In this document: piece by piece, positions 56,161 to 64,000 of the stretch
Layout: each line of letters begins with the position of its first letter
How positions within the stretch are numbered: position 1 is the first letter of the stretch
Assembly (NCBI GenBank): GCA_014156375.1
Contig: RQJH01000003.1
Span: 1,783,799 to 1,847,798 of the forward strand
Source: Enterobacteriaceae bacterium 89
GTDB taxonomy: Bacteria; Pseudomonadota; Gammaproteobacteria; Enterobacterales; Enterobacteriaceae
Direction of reading: 5' to 3'
DNA length: 64,000 nucleotides
Made by a program: the position numbers and the translations under genes
The notes under the pieces: generated by a model
What the model saw: the letters and a program-made list of their open reading frames with translations, nothing else
Databases searched by the model: none
What the model was told of the DNA's origin: nothing

Positions 56161-57705
56161 ATGTCAGAGCCGAAGGCGGCCTTTACGCCGCCCAGCCTGT
56201 TCCTGGCGACGCTCGCGCTGTCGCTGGCGACCTTCATGCAGGTGCTGGACTCCACCATCGCCAACGTGGCGCTGCCGACCATTTCCGGCAACCTTGGCGT
56301 CAGCGCGGATCAGGGCACCTGGGTTATCACCTCGTTTGCGGTGTGTAACGCCATCGCCCTGCCGCTGACCGGCTGGTTTACCCGCCGCTTTGGTCAGCTA
56401 AAGCTGTTCATTGGCTCGGTGGTGTTTTTCACCCTGACCTCGTTCCTGTGCGGTTTCGCCCACAGCATGACGGAGCTGATCATCTTCCGCGCGCTGCAGG
56501 GCTTTTTCGCCGGACCGATGTTCCCGATGTGCCAGACGCTGCTGTTAGTCATCTTCCCGCCGATGAAGCGAAGCATGGCGCTGGCGCTGCTGTCGATGGT
56601 GACCGTGGTCGCGCCAATTGTCGGGCCGATTACCGGCGGCTGGATCACCGATAACTACTCGTGGCCGTGGATTTTCTACATCAACGTGCCCATCGGGATT
56701 TTCGCCTCCATCGTGGTATGGACGCAGCTGCGCACCCGCGAAGAGACCACTCAGTCTTCGCCAATCGACTACATCGGCATCATGCTGCTGGTGCTGGGCG
56801 TGGGACTGTTGCAGGTGGTGCTCGATAAGGGCAACGACGAGGACTGGTTCTCTTCCACGCCAATCATCGTGATGTCGATAGTTTCTGCCATCAGCCTGAT
56901 TAGCTTTGTGATTTGGGAACTGGGCGACCGTCACCCCATCGTGAACCTGCGCCTGTTCAAAGACCGCAATTTCGCGATTGGCACGCTGGCGCTGATGCTT
57001 GGCTATGCAGCGTTCTTCGCCATCAACATCATTCTGCCGCAGTGGCTGCAAACGCAGATGGGGTACACCGCGATATGGGCGGGGCTTGCCGCCGCGCCGA
57101 TGGGCTTTTTACCCTTGTTGCTGACACCGATTATTGGCCGTTATGCCACCAAGTTTGACCTGCGTATTCTGTGCTCCATCTCGTTCCTGACGATGGGCGC
57201 GTCGTGCCTGATGCGCGCGCAGTTCAACACCAACGTGGATTTCTGGACCATCGCCAGCGTGCAGATGTTCATGGGGATTGGCGTGGCGTTCTTCTTTATG
57301 CCGCTGACCACCATCGTGCTGTCGAATCTGCACGGTAATGAAGTGGCGGAAGGGTCCGGACTGGCCACGTTTTTCCGCGTGCTCGGCGGCTCGTTTGCGT
57401 CCTCGCTGACCACGTGGATCTGGCAGCGGCGTGAGATTTTCCATCACGCTAATCTGACGGAAAGCGTGTCGCAATATAATCCGGCGGCGGTAGATTACGT
57501 GACGAAGATGGGCGGCCCGTCGCAGCAGCATTTCGCGATGATCGACCAGACCATCACCCAGCAGGCGTACATGATGTCGACGATTGATTACTTCTGGATC
57601 CTCGGCTGGGGCTTTATGGGGCTGATTTTCATTATCTGGTTCACCCGTCCGCCGTTTGTAAAATCTGGTGGACCTGGGGCTGGCGCGGCTGCGGCGGCAC
57701 ATTAG
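56161..57705 (+). CDS. EmrB-like DHA2-family drug:H+ antiporter
   Basis: 514 residues, 14 membrane helices. DHA2 motifs: LDSTIANVALPTI in helix 1 (Asp/Thr), QGTWVITSF, FTRRFGQLKLF in loop 2-3 and GPITGGWITDNYSWPWIFYINVPIG (motif C region, in parts). It works with the preceding fusion protein as a tripartite efflux pump. Ten bases separate the two genes. Substrates cannot be read; hydrophobic uncouplers, aromatic acids or plant phenolics are typical. A REP pair follows. Confidence 0.92.
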   Translation: MSEPKAAFTPPSLFLATLALSLATFMQVLDSTIANVALPTISGNLGVSADQGTWVITSFAVCNAIALPLTGWFTRRFGQLKLFIGSVVFFTLTSFLCGFAHSMTELIIFRALQGFFAGPMFPMCQTLLLVIFPPMKRSMALALLSMVTVVAPIVGPITGGWITDNYSWPWIFYINVPIGIFASIVVWTQLRTREETTQSSPIDYIGIMLLVLGVGLLQVVLDKGNDEDWFSSTPIIVMSIVSAISLISFVIWELGDRHPIVNLRLFKDRNFAIGTLALMLGYAAFFAINIILPQWLQTQMGYTAIWAGLAAAPMGFLPLLLTPIIGRYATKFDLRILCSISFLTMGASCLMRAQFNTNVDFWTIASVQMFMGIGVAFFFMPLTTIVLSNLHGNEVAEGSGLATFFRVLGGSFASSLTTWIWQRREIFHHANLTESVSQYNPAAVDYVTKMGGPSQQHFAMIDQTITQQAYMMSTIDYFWILGWGFMGLIFIIWFTRPPFVKSGGPGAGAAAAAH

Positions 57706-57710
57706 AAGAA

Positions 57711-57800
57711 GTGCCCGGTGGCGCTAACGCTTACCGGACCTACAAAACCAATATATGTCCGTTTTTGTAGGTCCGGCAAACGCAATGCCGCCGGGCAATT
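57711..57800. repeat. Inverted REP pair (BIME) between emrB-like gene and aldB
   Basis: GCCCGGTGGCGCTAACGCTTACCGGACCTAC-type unit, A/T spacer, then GTAGGTCCGGCAAACGCAATGCCGCCGGGC in opposite orientation (in part). It lies between convergent genes and may replace a terminator; none other is visible. Confidence 0.88.
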
Positions 57801-57809
57801 TCTTAACAG

Positions 57810-59348
57810 TCAGAACAACCCGAGCGGTTTATCGGAATAGCTCACCAGCAGGCACTTGGTCTGCTGATAATGCTCCAGCATCATCTTGTGGGTCTCGCGA
57901 CCAATCCCTGACTGTTTGTAGCCGCCAAACGCCGCATGCGCCGGATAGGCGTGATAGCAGTTAGTCCACACGCGTCCGGCCTGAATACCGCGCCCCATTT
58001 TATACGCCAGGTTGCCGTTGCGGCTCCAGACGCCCGCACCGAGGCCGTACTGGGTATCGTTGGCAATCGCCAGCGCTTCGTCCATGGTTTTGAAGGTAGT
58101 GACCGACAGCACCGGGCCAAAGATTTCCTCCTGGAACACCCGCATGTTGTTCTTACCAAACAGGATGGTCGGTTCGAGGTAGTAGCCCTCTTTCAGTTCG
58201 CCGTCGAGCAGCTTACGCCGTCCACCGGTCAGCACGTCGGCCCCTTCTTTCTTACCAATGTCGATATAGTTGAGGATGGTTTCCATCTGCCCGCTGGAGA
58301 CCTGCGCGCCCATCTGCGTCACGCTGTCGAGCGGGTTGCCGCTGCGGATGCTTTCCACCCGGCGGATAGCGCGCTCCATAAAGCGGTCGTAAATGGATTC
58401 ATGCACCAGCGCGCGGCTCGGGCAGGTACAGACTTCGCCCTGGTTGAAGGCGAACAGCGCAAAGCCTTCCAGCGCTTTCTCAAAGAAGGCGTCCTCTTCG
58501 TCCATCACATCGGCAAAGAAGATGTTTGGCGATTTCCCGCCCAGCTCCAGGGTCACCGGAATGATGTTCTGGGTCGCGTACTGCATGATCTGCTGACCGA
58601 CTTCCGTCGAGCCGGTAAACGCCACTTTGGCGATGCGCTTCGACGTTGCCAGATATTCCCCAATCTCCCCACCGGCGCCGTTCACCACGTTCACCACACC
58701 CGGCGGCAGCAGATCGCCGATGATTTCCATCAGCATCAGCACGGAAAGCGGCGTGAGGCGTGCGGGTTTCAGCACCACGCAGTTGCCTGCCGCCAGCGCC
58801 GGAGCCATTTTCCAGCTAGCCATCAGCAACGGGAAGTTCCACGGGATGATCTGCCCGACCACGCCGAGCGGTTCGTGGAAGTGATAGGCCACGGTGTCTT
58901 TGTCGACCTCGCTTATCCCGCCCTCCTGGGCGCGAATGCAGGAAGCGAAGTAGCGGAAATGGTCAATCGCCAGCGGCACGTCGGCAGCGGTGGTTTCGCG
59001 GATCGGTTTGCCGTTATCCCAGGTTTCCGCCGTCGCCAGCAGCTCGATGTTCTGCTCCATGCGGTCGGCGATTTTCAGCAGCAGCGTGGCCCGGTCCTGC
59101 ACCGACGTCTGCCCCCATTTATCTTTGATCTTGTGCGCCGCGTCCAGCGCCAGATCGATATCCCGAGGCCCGGAGGAAGCCACTTCACACAGCAGCTGGC
59201 CGGTGACCGGCGTCAGGTTTTTGTAATACTCACCGTCGACCGGAGCGACCCAGTTACCGCCGATAAAGTTGTCGTAACGCGCTTTGAGCTTGAGGGGATA
59301 ACCATAAACACCAGGCTGGATGCCCGTGGAGGGAGGATTGTTGGTCAT
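57810..59348 (-). CDS. aldB: AldB, aldehyde dehydrogenase B
   Basis: 512 residues, the E. coli length. [14 protein letters not shown] holds the general-base Glu and [15 protein letters not shown] the catalytic Cys; [21 protein letters not shown] and [10 protein letters not shown] bind NAD(P). It oxidises acetaldehyde and other aldehydes in the cytoplasm. In E. coli aldB is stationary-phase induced (RpoS, CRP, Fis). The yiaY alcohol dehydrogenase gene that lies next to aldB in E. coli is missing here. Confidence 0.96.
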   Translation of the reverse strand: MTNNPPSTGIQPGVYGYPLKLKARYDNFIGGNWVAPVDGEYYKNLTPVTGQLLCEVASSGPRDIDLALDAAHKIKDKWGQTSVQDRATLLLKIADRMEQNIELLATAETWDNGKPIRETTAADVPLAIDHFRYFASCIRAQEGGISEVDKDTVAYHFHEPLGVVGQIIPWNFPLLMASWKMAPALAAGNCVVLKPARLTPLSVLMLMEIIGDLLPPGVVNVVNGAGGEIGEYLATSKRIAKVAFTGSTEVGQQIMQYATQNIIPVTLELGGKSPNIFFADVMDEEDAFFEKALEGFALFAFNQGEVCTCPSRALVHESIYDRFMERAIRRVESIRSGNPLDSVTQMGAQVSSGQMETILNYIDIGKKEGADVLTGGRRKLLDGELKEGYYLEPTILFGKNNMRVFQEEIFGPVLSVTTFKTMDEALAIANDTQYGLGAGVWSRNGNLAYKMGRGIQAGRVWTNCYHAYPAHAAFGGYKQSGIGRETHKMMLEHYQQTKCLLVSYSDKPLGLF

Positions 59349-59434
59349 GACCGTCTCCTTGCAGTGGGGTGTTCTGTAAGGGTAGACGGGGCTGGCGATT
59401 TATTCGCCAGCGGGTTGTCAGTTTACGAGCGGTG

Positions 59435-61294
59435 TCACGAACCGGAGGCGTCGTTTTCCGGGAACAGCATCGCGTCGCGCAGCAGATGGTCGTTACCGCG
59501 ACGGCGGGTAAAGCCAATGCGGTCAAAGTATTCCAGAATCTGGATCGCCAGTTTGCGCCCGACGTTCAGGCTGTCGCGGAAATCCGCCGCGCAGGTCGAT
59601 CCCCGCGCCTGATCCAGTTCGCGGATCAGGCCGGCGAACTGCACGATGCGATCGTTACGGTAATAACGATCTTTGACGATCGCGGTAATCATTCCCTGCT
59701 GTGCCGCCTGGCGCAGCGTGATGCGCATCGTCTGCTCATCGCAGCCCGCCTGCCCGGCTAAATCACGCACCCACCACGGCTCATCGCCAAACAGCGGCTG
59801 CACTTTTTGCCAGAGCACCGCCTGTTCGTCGGTAAATCCGGCTTTGTGATCCGGCAGATGCAGCCAACCGTGATGGCTGTGGATCACCCCGGAGGCGCGC
59901 AGCTGCTCGATCAGCGCCAGCACCAGCGTTTCGTCTTCCATCGGCAGCGCGATGCGGCGAAGGCGTTCACGGCCCGGCCCTGGCTCATCGCGATGCTGCT
60001 CGTGATACAGCGCCAGCGCGCTGAGCAGTTTTTGCTGCCAGCGGGCGGCCAGTTCGGCGCTCAGCAGGGAGTCTCCGGCGATCAGCAAATCCGGCCGCTG
60101 AACGAGCGCCGCCATTCCGGCGTCGTTAAGCTGGCGTGCCCAACCGAACTTACTTTGCCGCACTGCATCACGCTGCAAATGTACGTCCAGCGCCTCAGCG
60201 TCCGATTCGGCAGCGGCCAGCTTCGCCAGCCATTGCAGATACTCGACTTTGCGCTTGCCGCGACGCGGTGGATTGAGCGCAATCACTCGCGCGCCCGCCA
60301 GCGTCACGCGGGCTGAAATATCACGAAGGACCAGCCTGTCGTTGTCCGCCAGCCACAGCGGGGTATCCAGCACCAGCTCGGCCAGATTGCCTTCCAGCAG
60401 CGACACGCGCCCGGTGATATGGCTTGCCGCGTGGTGAACGTGCAGCGGCTGCCACTGACTCAGCGGCGTGTGGCATTGAAGCTCGACAATCACACGCTCG
60501 GAAGGCTCCGGCGGTTGCTGTGCCAGAAGCCAGTCGCCGCGGGTCAGCTCTTCTTTTTGCGCATCGCCCGCAATGTTTAGTGCGATACGCTGCCCGGCGC
60601 GCGCCTGCTCCACGGGCTGATTCTGGGCGTGCAGGCCGCGCACGCGCATCGGTTTGTTCACGCCCGTCAGCCACAGCGTGTCACCCACGTTCACTTCGCC
60701 TGAGAGCGCCGTTCCGGTGACCACCAGCCCGGCACCTTTAACGGTGAATGCGCGGTCAATCGCCAGGCGGAAACGCTGGTGATCGGCGTGCTGACGTTCC
60801 GCCAGCTGTAACAGGTGCTCGCGAAGATCGTCGATACCGCGCATTTCCGTTGCGGCGGTTTCGAACAGTGAAACGTCTTCAAAGCCAAAATCATGCAGAA
60901 CAGCGACTACCTGCTGACGAACTTCGGCGATACGGTCGGCATCAACGCGATCGGTTTTGGTCAGCGCTACCGTCAGCGTCGGTTTACCGGTTAATTGCAG
61001 AATGGCTAAATGCTCGCGCGTTTGCGCCATCACGCCGTCGTCGCAGGCCACCACCAGCAGCGCATGATCTATGCCGCCCACGCCCGCCAGCATGTTGGCG
61101 AGGAACTTTTCATGACCCGGCACATCAATGAAGCCCGGCACGCGCCCGTCCGGCTGCGGCCAGTAGGCGTAACCCAAATCGATGGTCATCCCGCGCGCTT
61201 TTTCTTCCGGCAGGCGGGAGGCGTTCACGCCGGTAATAGCCTGCAACAGCGTGGTTTTGCCGTGGTCAACGTGCCCGGCGGTGGCAATAATCAT
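59435..61294 (-). CDS. selB: SelB, selenocysteine-specific elongation factor
   Basis: 619 residues (E. coli 614). EF-Tu-like GTPase: G1 [10 protein letters not shown]3 DVPGHE and G4-type TKTD, followed by two beta-barrel domains and four C-terminal winged helices (about 380-615) that bind the SECIS hairpin. It delivers Sec-tRNA to UGA codons of formate dehydrogenases. The start overlaps the selA stop by 4 bp. Confidence 0.97.
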   Translation of the reverse strand: MIIATAGHVDHGKTTLLQAITGVNASRLPEEKARGMTIDLGYAYWPQPDGRVPGFIDVPGHEKFLANMLAGVGGIDHALLVVACDDGVMAQTREHLAILQLTGKPTLTVALTKTDRVDADRIAEVRQQVVAVLHDFGFEDVSLFETAATEMRGIDDLREHLLQLAERQHADHQRFRLAIDRAFTVKGAGLVVTGTALSGEVNVGDTLWLTGVNKPMRVRGLHAQNQPVEQARAGQRIALNIAGDAQKEELTRGDWLLAQQPPEPSERVIVELQCHTPLSQWQPLHVHHAASHITGRVSLLEGNLAELVLDTPLWLADNDRLVLRDISARVTLAGARVIALNPPRRGKRKVEYLQWLAKLAAAESDAEALDVHLQRDAVRQSKFGWARQLNDAGMAALVQRPDLLIAGDSLLSAELAARWQQKLLSALALYHEQHRDEPGPGRERLRRIALPMEDETLVLALIEQLRASGVIHSHHGWLHLPDHKAGFTDEQAVLWQKVQPLFGDEPWWVRDLAGQAGCDEQTMRITLRQAAQQGMITAIVKDRYYRNDRIVQFAGLIRELDQARGSTCAADFRDSLNVGRKLAIQILEYFDRIGFTRRRGNDHLLRDAMLFPENDASGS

Positions 61295-62679
61295 TTCAGC
61301 ACATTCTCCAGAAAGCCTGTTTCGTCCTCAAGGCAGCGTAAATCCAGCCACAGTCGTCCGTCATAAATGCGTCCAATCAGCGGAACCGGCAGGCGACGCC
61401 AGCGTTCGGCCAGCGCTTCGAGCTGACTTCCGCGCCCATCAACAGGAGCAAACGTCAGCGCATGTGAAGGCAGACGGTCCACCGGCAGTGAACCGCTGCC
61501 GATCTGCGATAAGCAAGGCTCCAGCCGCACGGTAAAATCGGGGTAATGGGCCTGAAGCGGTGCCAACAGCCGTTCGCCCTGCTGGCCGATCTCTTCAGCC
61601 TGGCGGGTGAGCAGGCGCAGCGTTGGCAAAGCCTGAGTTAATTTTTCAGGATGCAGATAGAGGCGCAGCGTGGCCTCCAGCGCCGCCAGCGTCATTTTAT
61701 CGGCACGCAGCGCGCGCTTGAGTGGATGCTGTTGCAGCTTCGCAATCAGTTCACGTTTGCCGACGATAATTCCCGCCTGCGGGCCGCCGAGCAGTTTATC
61801 GCCGGAGAAGCTTACCAGGCTGACGCCGCTGGCGATCAGCTCCTGCGGCATCGGCTCTTTCGGCAAGCCGTACTGGCTTAAATCCACCAGTGAACCGCTG
61901 CCCAAATCCGCCACCACCGGAATGCCATGCTCCTGCCCAATCGCCGCCAGCTCGGTTTCTTCCACCGCTTTGGTAAAGCCTTCGATGCTGTAGTTGCTGG
62001 TGTGAACCTTCATCAGCAGGCCGGTATTTTCGTTAATCGCGTTCACGTAATCGCGCGCGTGGGTGCGGTTAGTCGTGCCGACTTCGTGCAGCCCGCAGCC
62101 CGCCTGACGCATCACGTCCGGAATACGGAACGCTCCGCCGATCTCCACCAGCTCGCCGCGCGAAACGACCACCTCTTTGCCGCTGGCGGTCGCCGCCAGC
62201 ATCAGCAGCACCGCCGCCGCGTTGTTATTCACGATGCAGGCGTCCTCCGCACCGGTCAGCCGACAAAGCAGTTCCGCCAGTGCGCTGTCGCGATGGCCAC
62301 GACCCGCGCCGTCGAGTGAATATTCCAGCGTGACGGGCGAGCGCATCACCTGCGCCACCGCTTCCACCGCCGCTTCGGACTGCAGCGCGCGCCCAAGATT
62401 GGTGTGCAGCACCGTTCCGGTCAGATTGAATACCGGGCGCAGCGGGCTTTGCTCCTGCGCCTTTAAGCGTTCTGTCACCGCCTGCGCCCAGTTCTCGCTC
62501 CAGGCGGGCAATGCGCCACTTTCGCGGATCGCCATGCGGGCTTCGTCCTGCATCTGGCGAAGCAGATCCACGAACTGGCTGTGTCCGAATTGGTCAATAA
62601 GCGGGGTAAATGCCGGATCGCGCAGCAGGCGGTCAGTGGCAGGGATCTGGCTGAACGGCGAAGGATTTTCGGTGGTCAT
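61291..62679 (-). CDS. selA: SelA, L-seryl-tRNA(Sec) selenium transferase
   Basis: 462 residues (E. coli 463). Fold-type I PLP enzyme; the PLP lysine lies in [19 protein letters not shown], and the glycine-rich [15 protein letters not shown] segment is conserved. Decamer that turns Ser-tRNA(Sec) into Sec-tRNA(Sec) using selenophosphate. First gene of selAB, coupled to selB by an ATGA overlap. Confidence 0.97.
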   Translation of the reverse strand: MTTENPSPFSQIPATDRLLRDPAFTPLIDQFGHSQFVDLLRQMQDEARMAIRESGALPAWSENWAQAVTERLKAQEQSPLRPVFNLTGTVLHTNLGRALQSEAAVEAVAQVMRSPVTLEYSLDGAGRGHRDSALAELLCRLTGAEDACIVNNNAAAVLLMLAATASGKEVVVSRGELVEIGGAFRIPDVMRQAGCGLHEVGTTNRTHARDYVNAINENTGLLMKVHTSNYSIEGFTKAVEETELAAIGQEHGIPVVADLGSGSLVDLSQYGLPKEPMPQELIASGVSLVSFSGDKLLGGPQAGIIVGKRELIAKLQQHPLKRALRADKMTLAALEATLRLYLHPEKLTQALPTLRLLTRQAEEIGQQGERLLAPLQAHYPDFTVRLEPCLSQIGSGSLPVDRLPSHALTFAPVDGRGSQLEALAERWRRLPVPLIGRIYDGRLWLDLRCLEDETGFLENVLK

Positions 62680-62696
62680 GAATAAGCCTGTGGTTT

Positions 62697-62719
62697 GCCC
62701 CCTCCCGACGGGAGAGGGG
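62697..62719. repeat. Short CCCTCCC/GGGAGAGGG palindrome
   Basis: CCCCCTCCC-GAC-GGGAGAGGGG, an imperfect palindrome with one bulge between yibF and selA; a minimal member of the family at 17204, 21359 and 44707. Confidence 0.6.
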
Positions 62720-62772
62720 TGTCAACGTGCAGGAATTGTACTGCGATTTGGCGCAATGCGTTATTGATCGCG

Positions 62773-63381
62773 TTACGCTTTTGGCGGTTCCGTACGGGCA
62801 AAACTGTCGCGCTGGAACAGGGTCTCCACCAGTTTAACCAGATGCGGACGGGTAGCGCACCAGCCGGGCGAGACGTGGCGGAAATTGAGGTAGCCCACGG
62901 CGCAGGCGGTGGCGATAGTTGCCAGGTTCACCTCATCGGCTTTCAGCGTACCGTCAGCGGCAAAGGCTTCCAGCGCATCCAAAGCGCGGCTGATTTTCTC
63001 GCGCTGACGCACCAGCTCTTCTGGTGACTGCTGCGCCGCCGGGCGCGCCAGTTCACGTACCGACACCAGCCCGGCGTCCATAACGCCGTCAGCCAGTGAT
63101 TCGAGCTGACGCATGCGCAGCGCGGCTTTGCTTTCGCGCGGCACCATCGCCGGAGCGATATCCAGCTCCTCAATATACTGAGCAATAATCGGCGAGTCGT
63201 ACCAGCATTCACCGCTGTCGGTCAGCAGCGCGGGCACTTTACCCAGCGGGTTGTATTTCGCCACGCCGTTGACCGCGTTGTACGGCATCTCGTTGATGAA
63301 CTCAAAGGCGATCCCTTTTTCCAGCAGGATCACCGAAATCTTTCGCACAAACGGGCTGGTATAGCTGCCGATCAGTTTCAT
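62773..63381 (-). CDS. yibF: YibF, glutathione S-transferase-like protein
   Basis: 202 residues from the ATG at 63381 (GGACAG upstream), the E. coli length. N-terminal thioredoxin-like GST domain ([34 protein letters not shown] with the cis-Pro, [12 protein letters not shown]) and a C-terminal helical domain. E. coli YibF binds glutathione but has no established substrate. Divergent from mtlA. Confidence 0.95.
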   Translation of the reverse strand: MKLIGSYTSPFVRKISVILLEKGIAFEFINEMPYNAVNGVAKYNPLGKVPALLTDSGECWYDSPIIAQYIEELDIAPAMVPRESKAALRMRQLESLADGVMDAGLVSVRELARPAAQQSPEELVRQREKISRALDALEAFAADGTLKADEVNLATIATACAVGYLNFRHVSPGWCATRPHLVKLVETLFQRDSFARTEPPKA

Positions 63382-63585
63382 TGCTCTGTCCTTTCTGCCA
63401 ACAAAAAAGAGAATCATTAAGTATGACCTGGCAAAAGGAGGTTGGCAGCGAAATTGTCATCATTACGCCATCAACACCGCGAAGAATAAAAAACGGAGGG
63501 CTGTAAGGGAGTTACATAAGCGGGATCGCGTCAGCCACAGAATTTGCGTCTGGTCACATTCAGCTTTCCCCGAATGAAAATATCT

Positions 63586-63762
63586 TGTGATACACATCAC
63601 ACATTAACAACAAACTCACGAGCACAAAATGTGATTAACATCACATTAACAGCCTTGTCAGGGCGTTTTTTTGCGCTTAGTACTTTTTTTACACAGGTGT
63701 TTTGTGACGCAGATCACTTCAATTACGGCTCATCACCCTATATTGGCGTGACGCAGATCACA
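63586..63762 (+). promoter_or_regulatory. Cluster of four CRP sites upstream of mtlA
   Basis: In the 523-bp yibF-mtlA gap: TGTGATACACATCACA (63586), TGTGATTAACATCACA (63630), TGTGACGCAGATCACT (63703) and CGTGACGCAGATCACA (63747). The first two match TGTGA-N6-TCACA perfectly. E. coli mtlA is known for multiple CRP sites, and the spacing is similar. The MtlR-binding part and the promoter lie further right (63763-63904). The yibF-proximal 200 bp show nothing else. Confidence 0.88.
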
Positions 63763-63904
63763 CTAAAGGGCGCTAACTGGACAGTTGAACGATTCAGTGC
63801 CAGATTTCGCATCATCAACAGGGTCCGGCTACCTCTGCCGCCAATTAACAATAAATCCTCGGGCGATAGCCTGCGCGACAGCAAACATAAGAAGGGGTGT
63901 TTTT

Positions 63905-64000
63905 ATGTCATCCGATATCAAGATCAAAGTGCAAAGCTTTGGTCGCTTCCTCAGCAACATGGTGATGCCTAACATCGGCGCGTTTATCGCGTGGGGTATT
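63905..64000 (+). CDS. mtlA: MtlA, mannitol-specific PTS EIICBA (first 32 residues)
   Basis: The ATG at 63905 follows AAGAAGGGG and opens [20 protein letters not shown], the conserved start of enterobacterial MtlA. The reading frame runs off the window. It imports and phosphorylates D-mannitol. The CRP cluster upstream supports the assignment. Confidence 0.95.
   Translation, partial: MSSDIKIKVQSFGRFLSNMVMPNIGAFIAWGI

Noticed and set aside
57936-59612. 558-codon plus-strand frame across aldB and selB
   Set aside because: Antisense to two well-conserved genes; translation resembles no family.
1-64000. CRISPR array, rRNA operon, complete prophage or classical insertion sequence
   Set aside because: No regularly spaced direct repeats, no rRNA-like sequence, no phage structural genes, and no transposase other than the RAYT.

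Overview
The window is chromosomal DNA from a gram-negative enterobacterium of the Enterobacter / Lelliottia / Kosakonia type. Most proteins are close in length and sequence to Escherichia coli K-12 orthologues as I remember them, and the backbone order matches the E. coli bcs-dpp-eptB-tag-bisC-glyQS-xyl-malS-avtA ... aldB-selBA-yibF-mtlA segment. A proline-rich bcsO in front of bcsQ, a GH127 operon and the lack of cspA/hokA between yiaG and glyS point away from E. coli itself. The species cannot be fixed by reading alone.

Layout. 1-0.7 kb: start of a cellulose operon (bcsO, partial bcsQ). 1.1-6.8 kb: dppABCDF dipeptide ABC importer on the minus strand. 7.4-11.8 kb: an intergenic repeat, a tRNA-Pro(UGG), eptB with an attenuator-like leader, yhjX with a YpdB-type site, and yhjY. 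12-18 kb: tag-yiaC, bisC, yiaD, ghrB, yiaF. 18-19.8 kb: an inserted aromatic-acid transporter behind two IclR/PcaR-like 15-mers. 20-21.3 kb: yiaG, then an islet with a P4/C4-phage-type antisense RNA leader and an unrecognised 152-residue gene. 21.5-27.5 kb: glyQS, ysaB, wecH, a GlxA-type regulator with an isochorismatase-like hydrolase. 27.6-28.4 kb: a HigBA-like toxin-antitoxin islet bracketed by perfect 24-bp copies of the xylB 3' end. 28.4-41.3 kb: the complete xylose regulon (xylBA, xylFGHR), bax, malS, avtA.

41.3-57.8 kb is an accessory zone in the avtA-aldB gap, where E. coli carries other sugar genes. It holds a glycine/threonine/valine-rich lipoprotein paired with a TpsB/FhaC-type outer-membrane transporter, a chemoreceptor, a small winged-helix regulator, a MarT/FidL-like (ToxR/ToxS-style) pair, an AraC regulator with a GPH symporter and a GH127 beta-L-arabinofuranosidase, a REP-flanked RAYT transposase, and an EmrRAB-like MarR/pump operon. 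57.8-64 kb returns to backbone: aldB, selBA, yibF and the start of mtlA behind a cluster of CRP sites.

Two intergenic repeat families recur: REP/BIME elements (probably served by the RAYT in the window) and GC-rich palindromes built on CCCTCTCCC/GGGAGAGGG. The strongest candidates for little-described biology are the lipoprotein/TpsB pair next to ToxR-like regulators, the solitary P4/C4-type RNA leader with its unknown gene, and the toxin-antitoxin islet at xylB. All family assignments come from reading and memory; no search or folding program was run.
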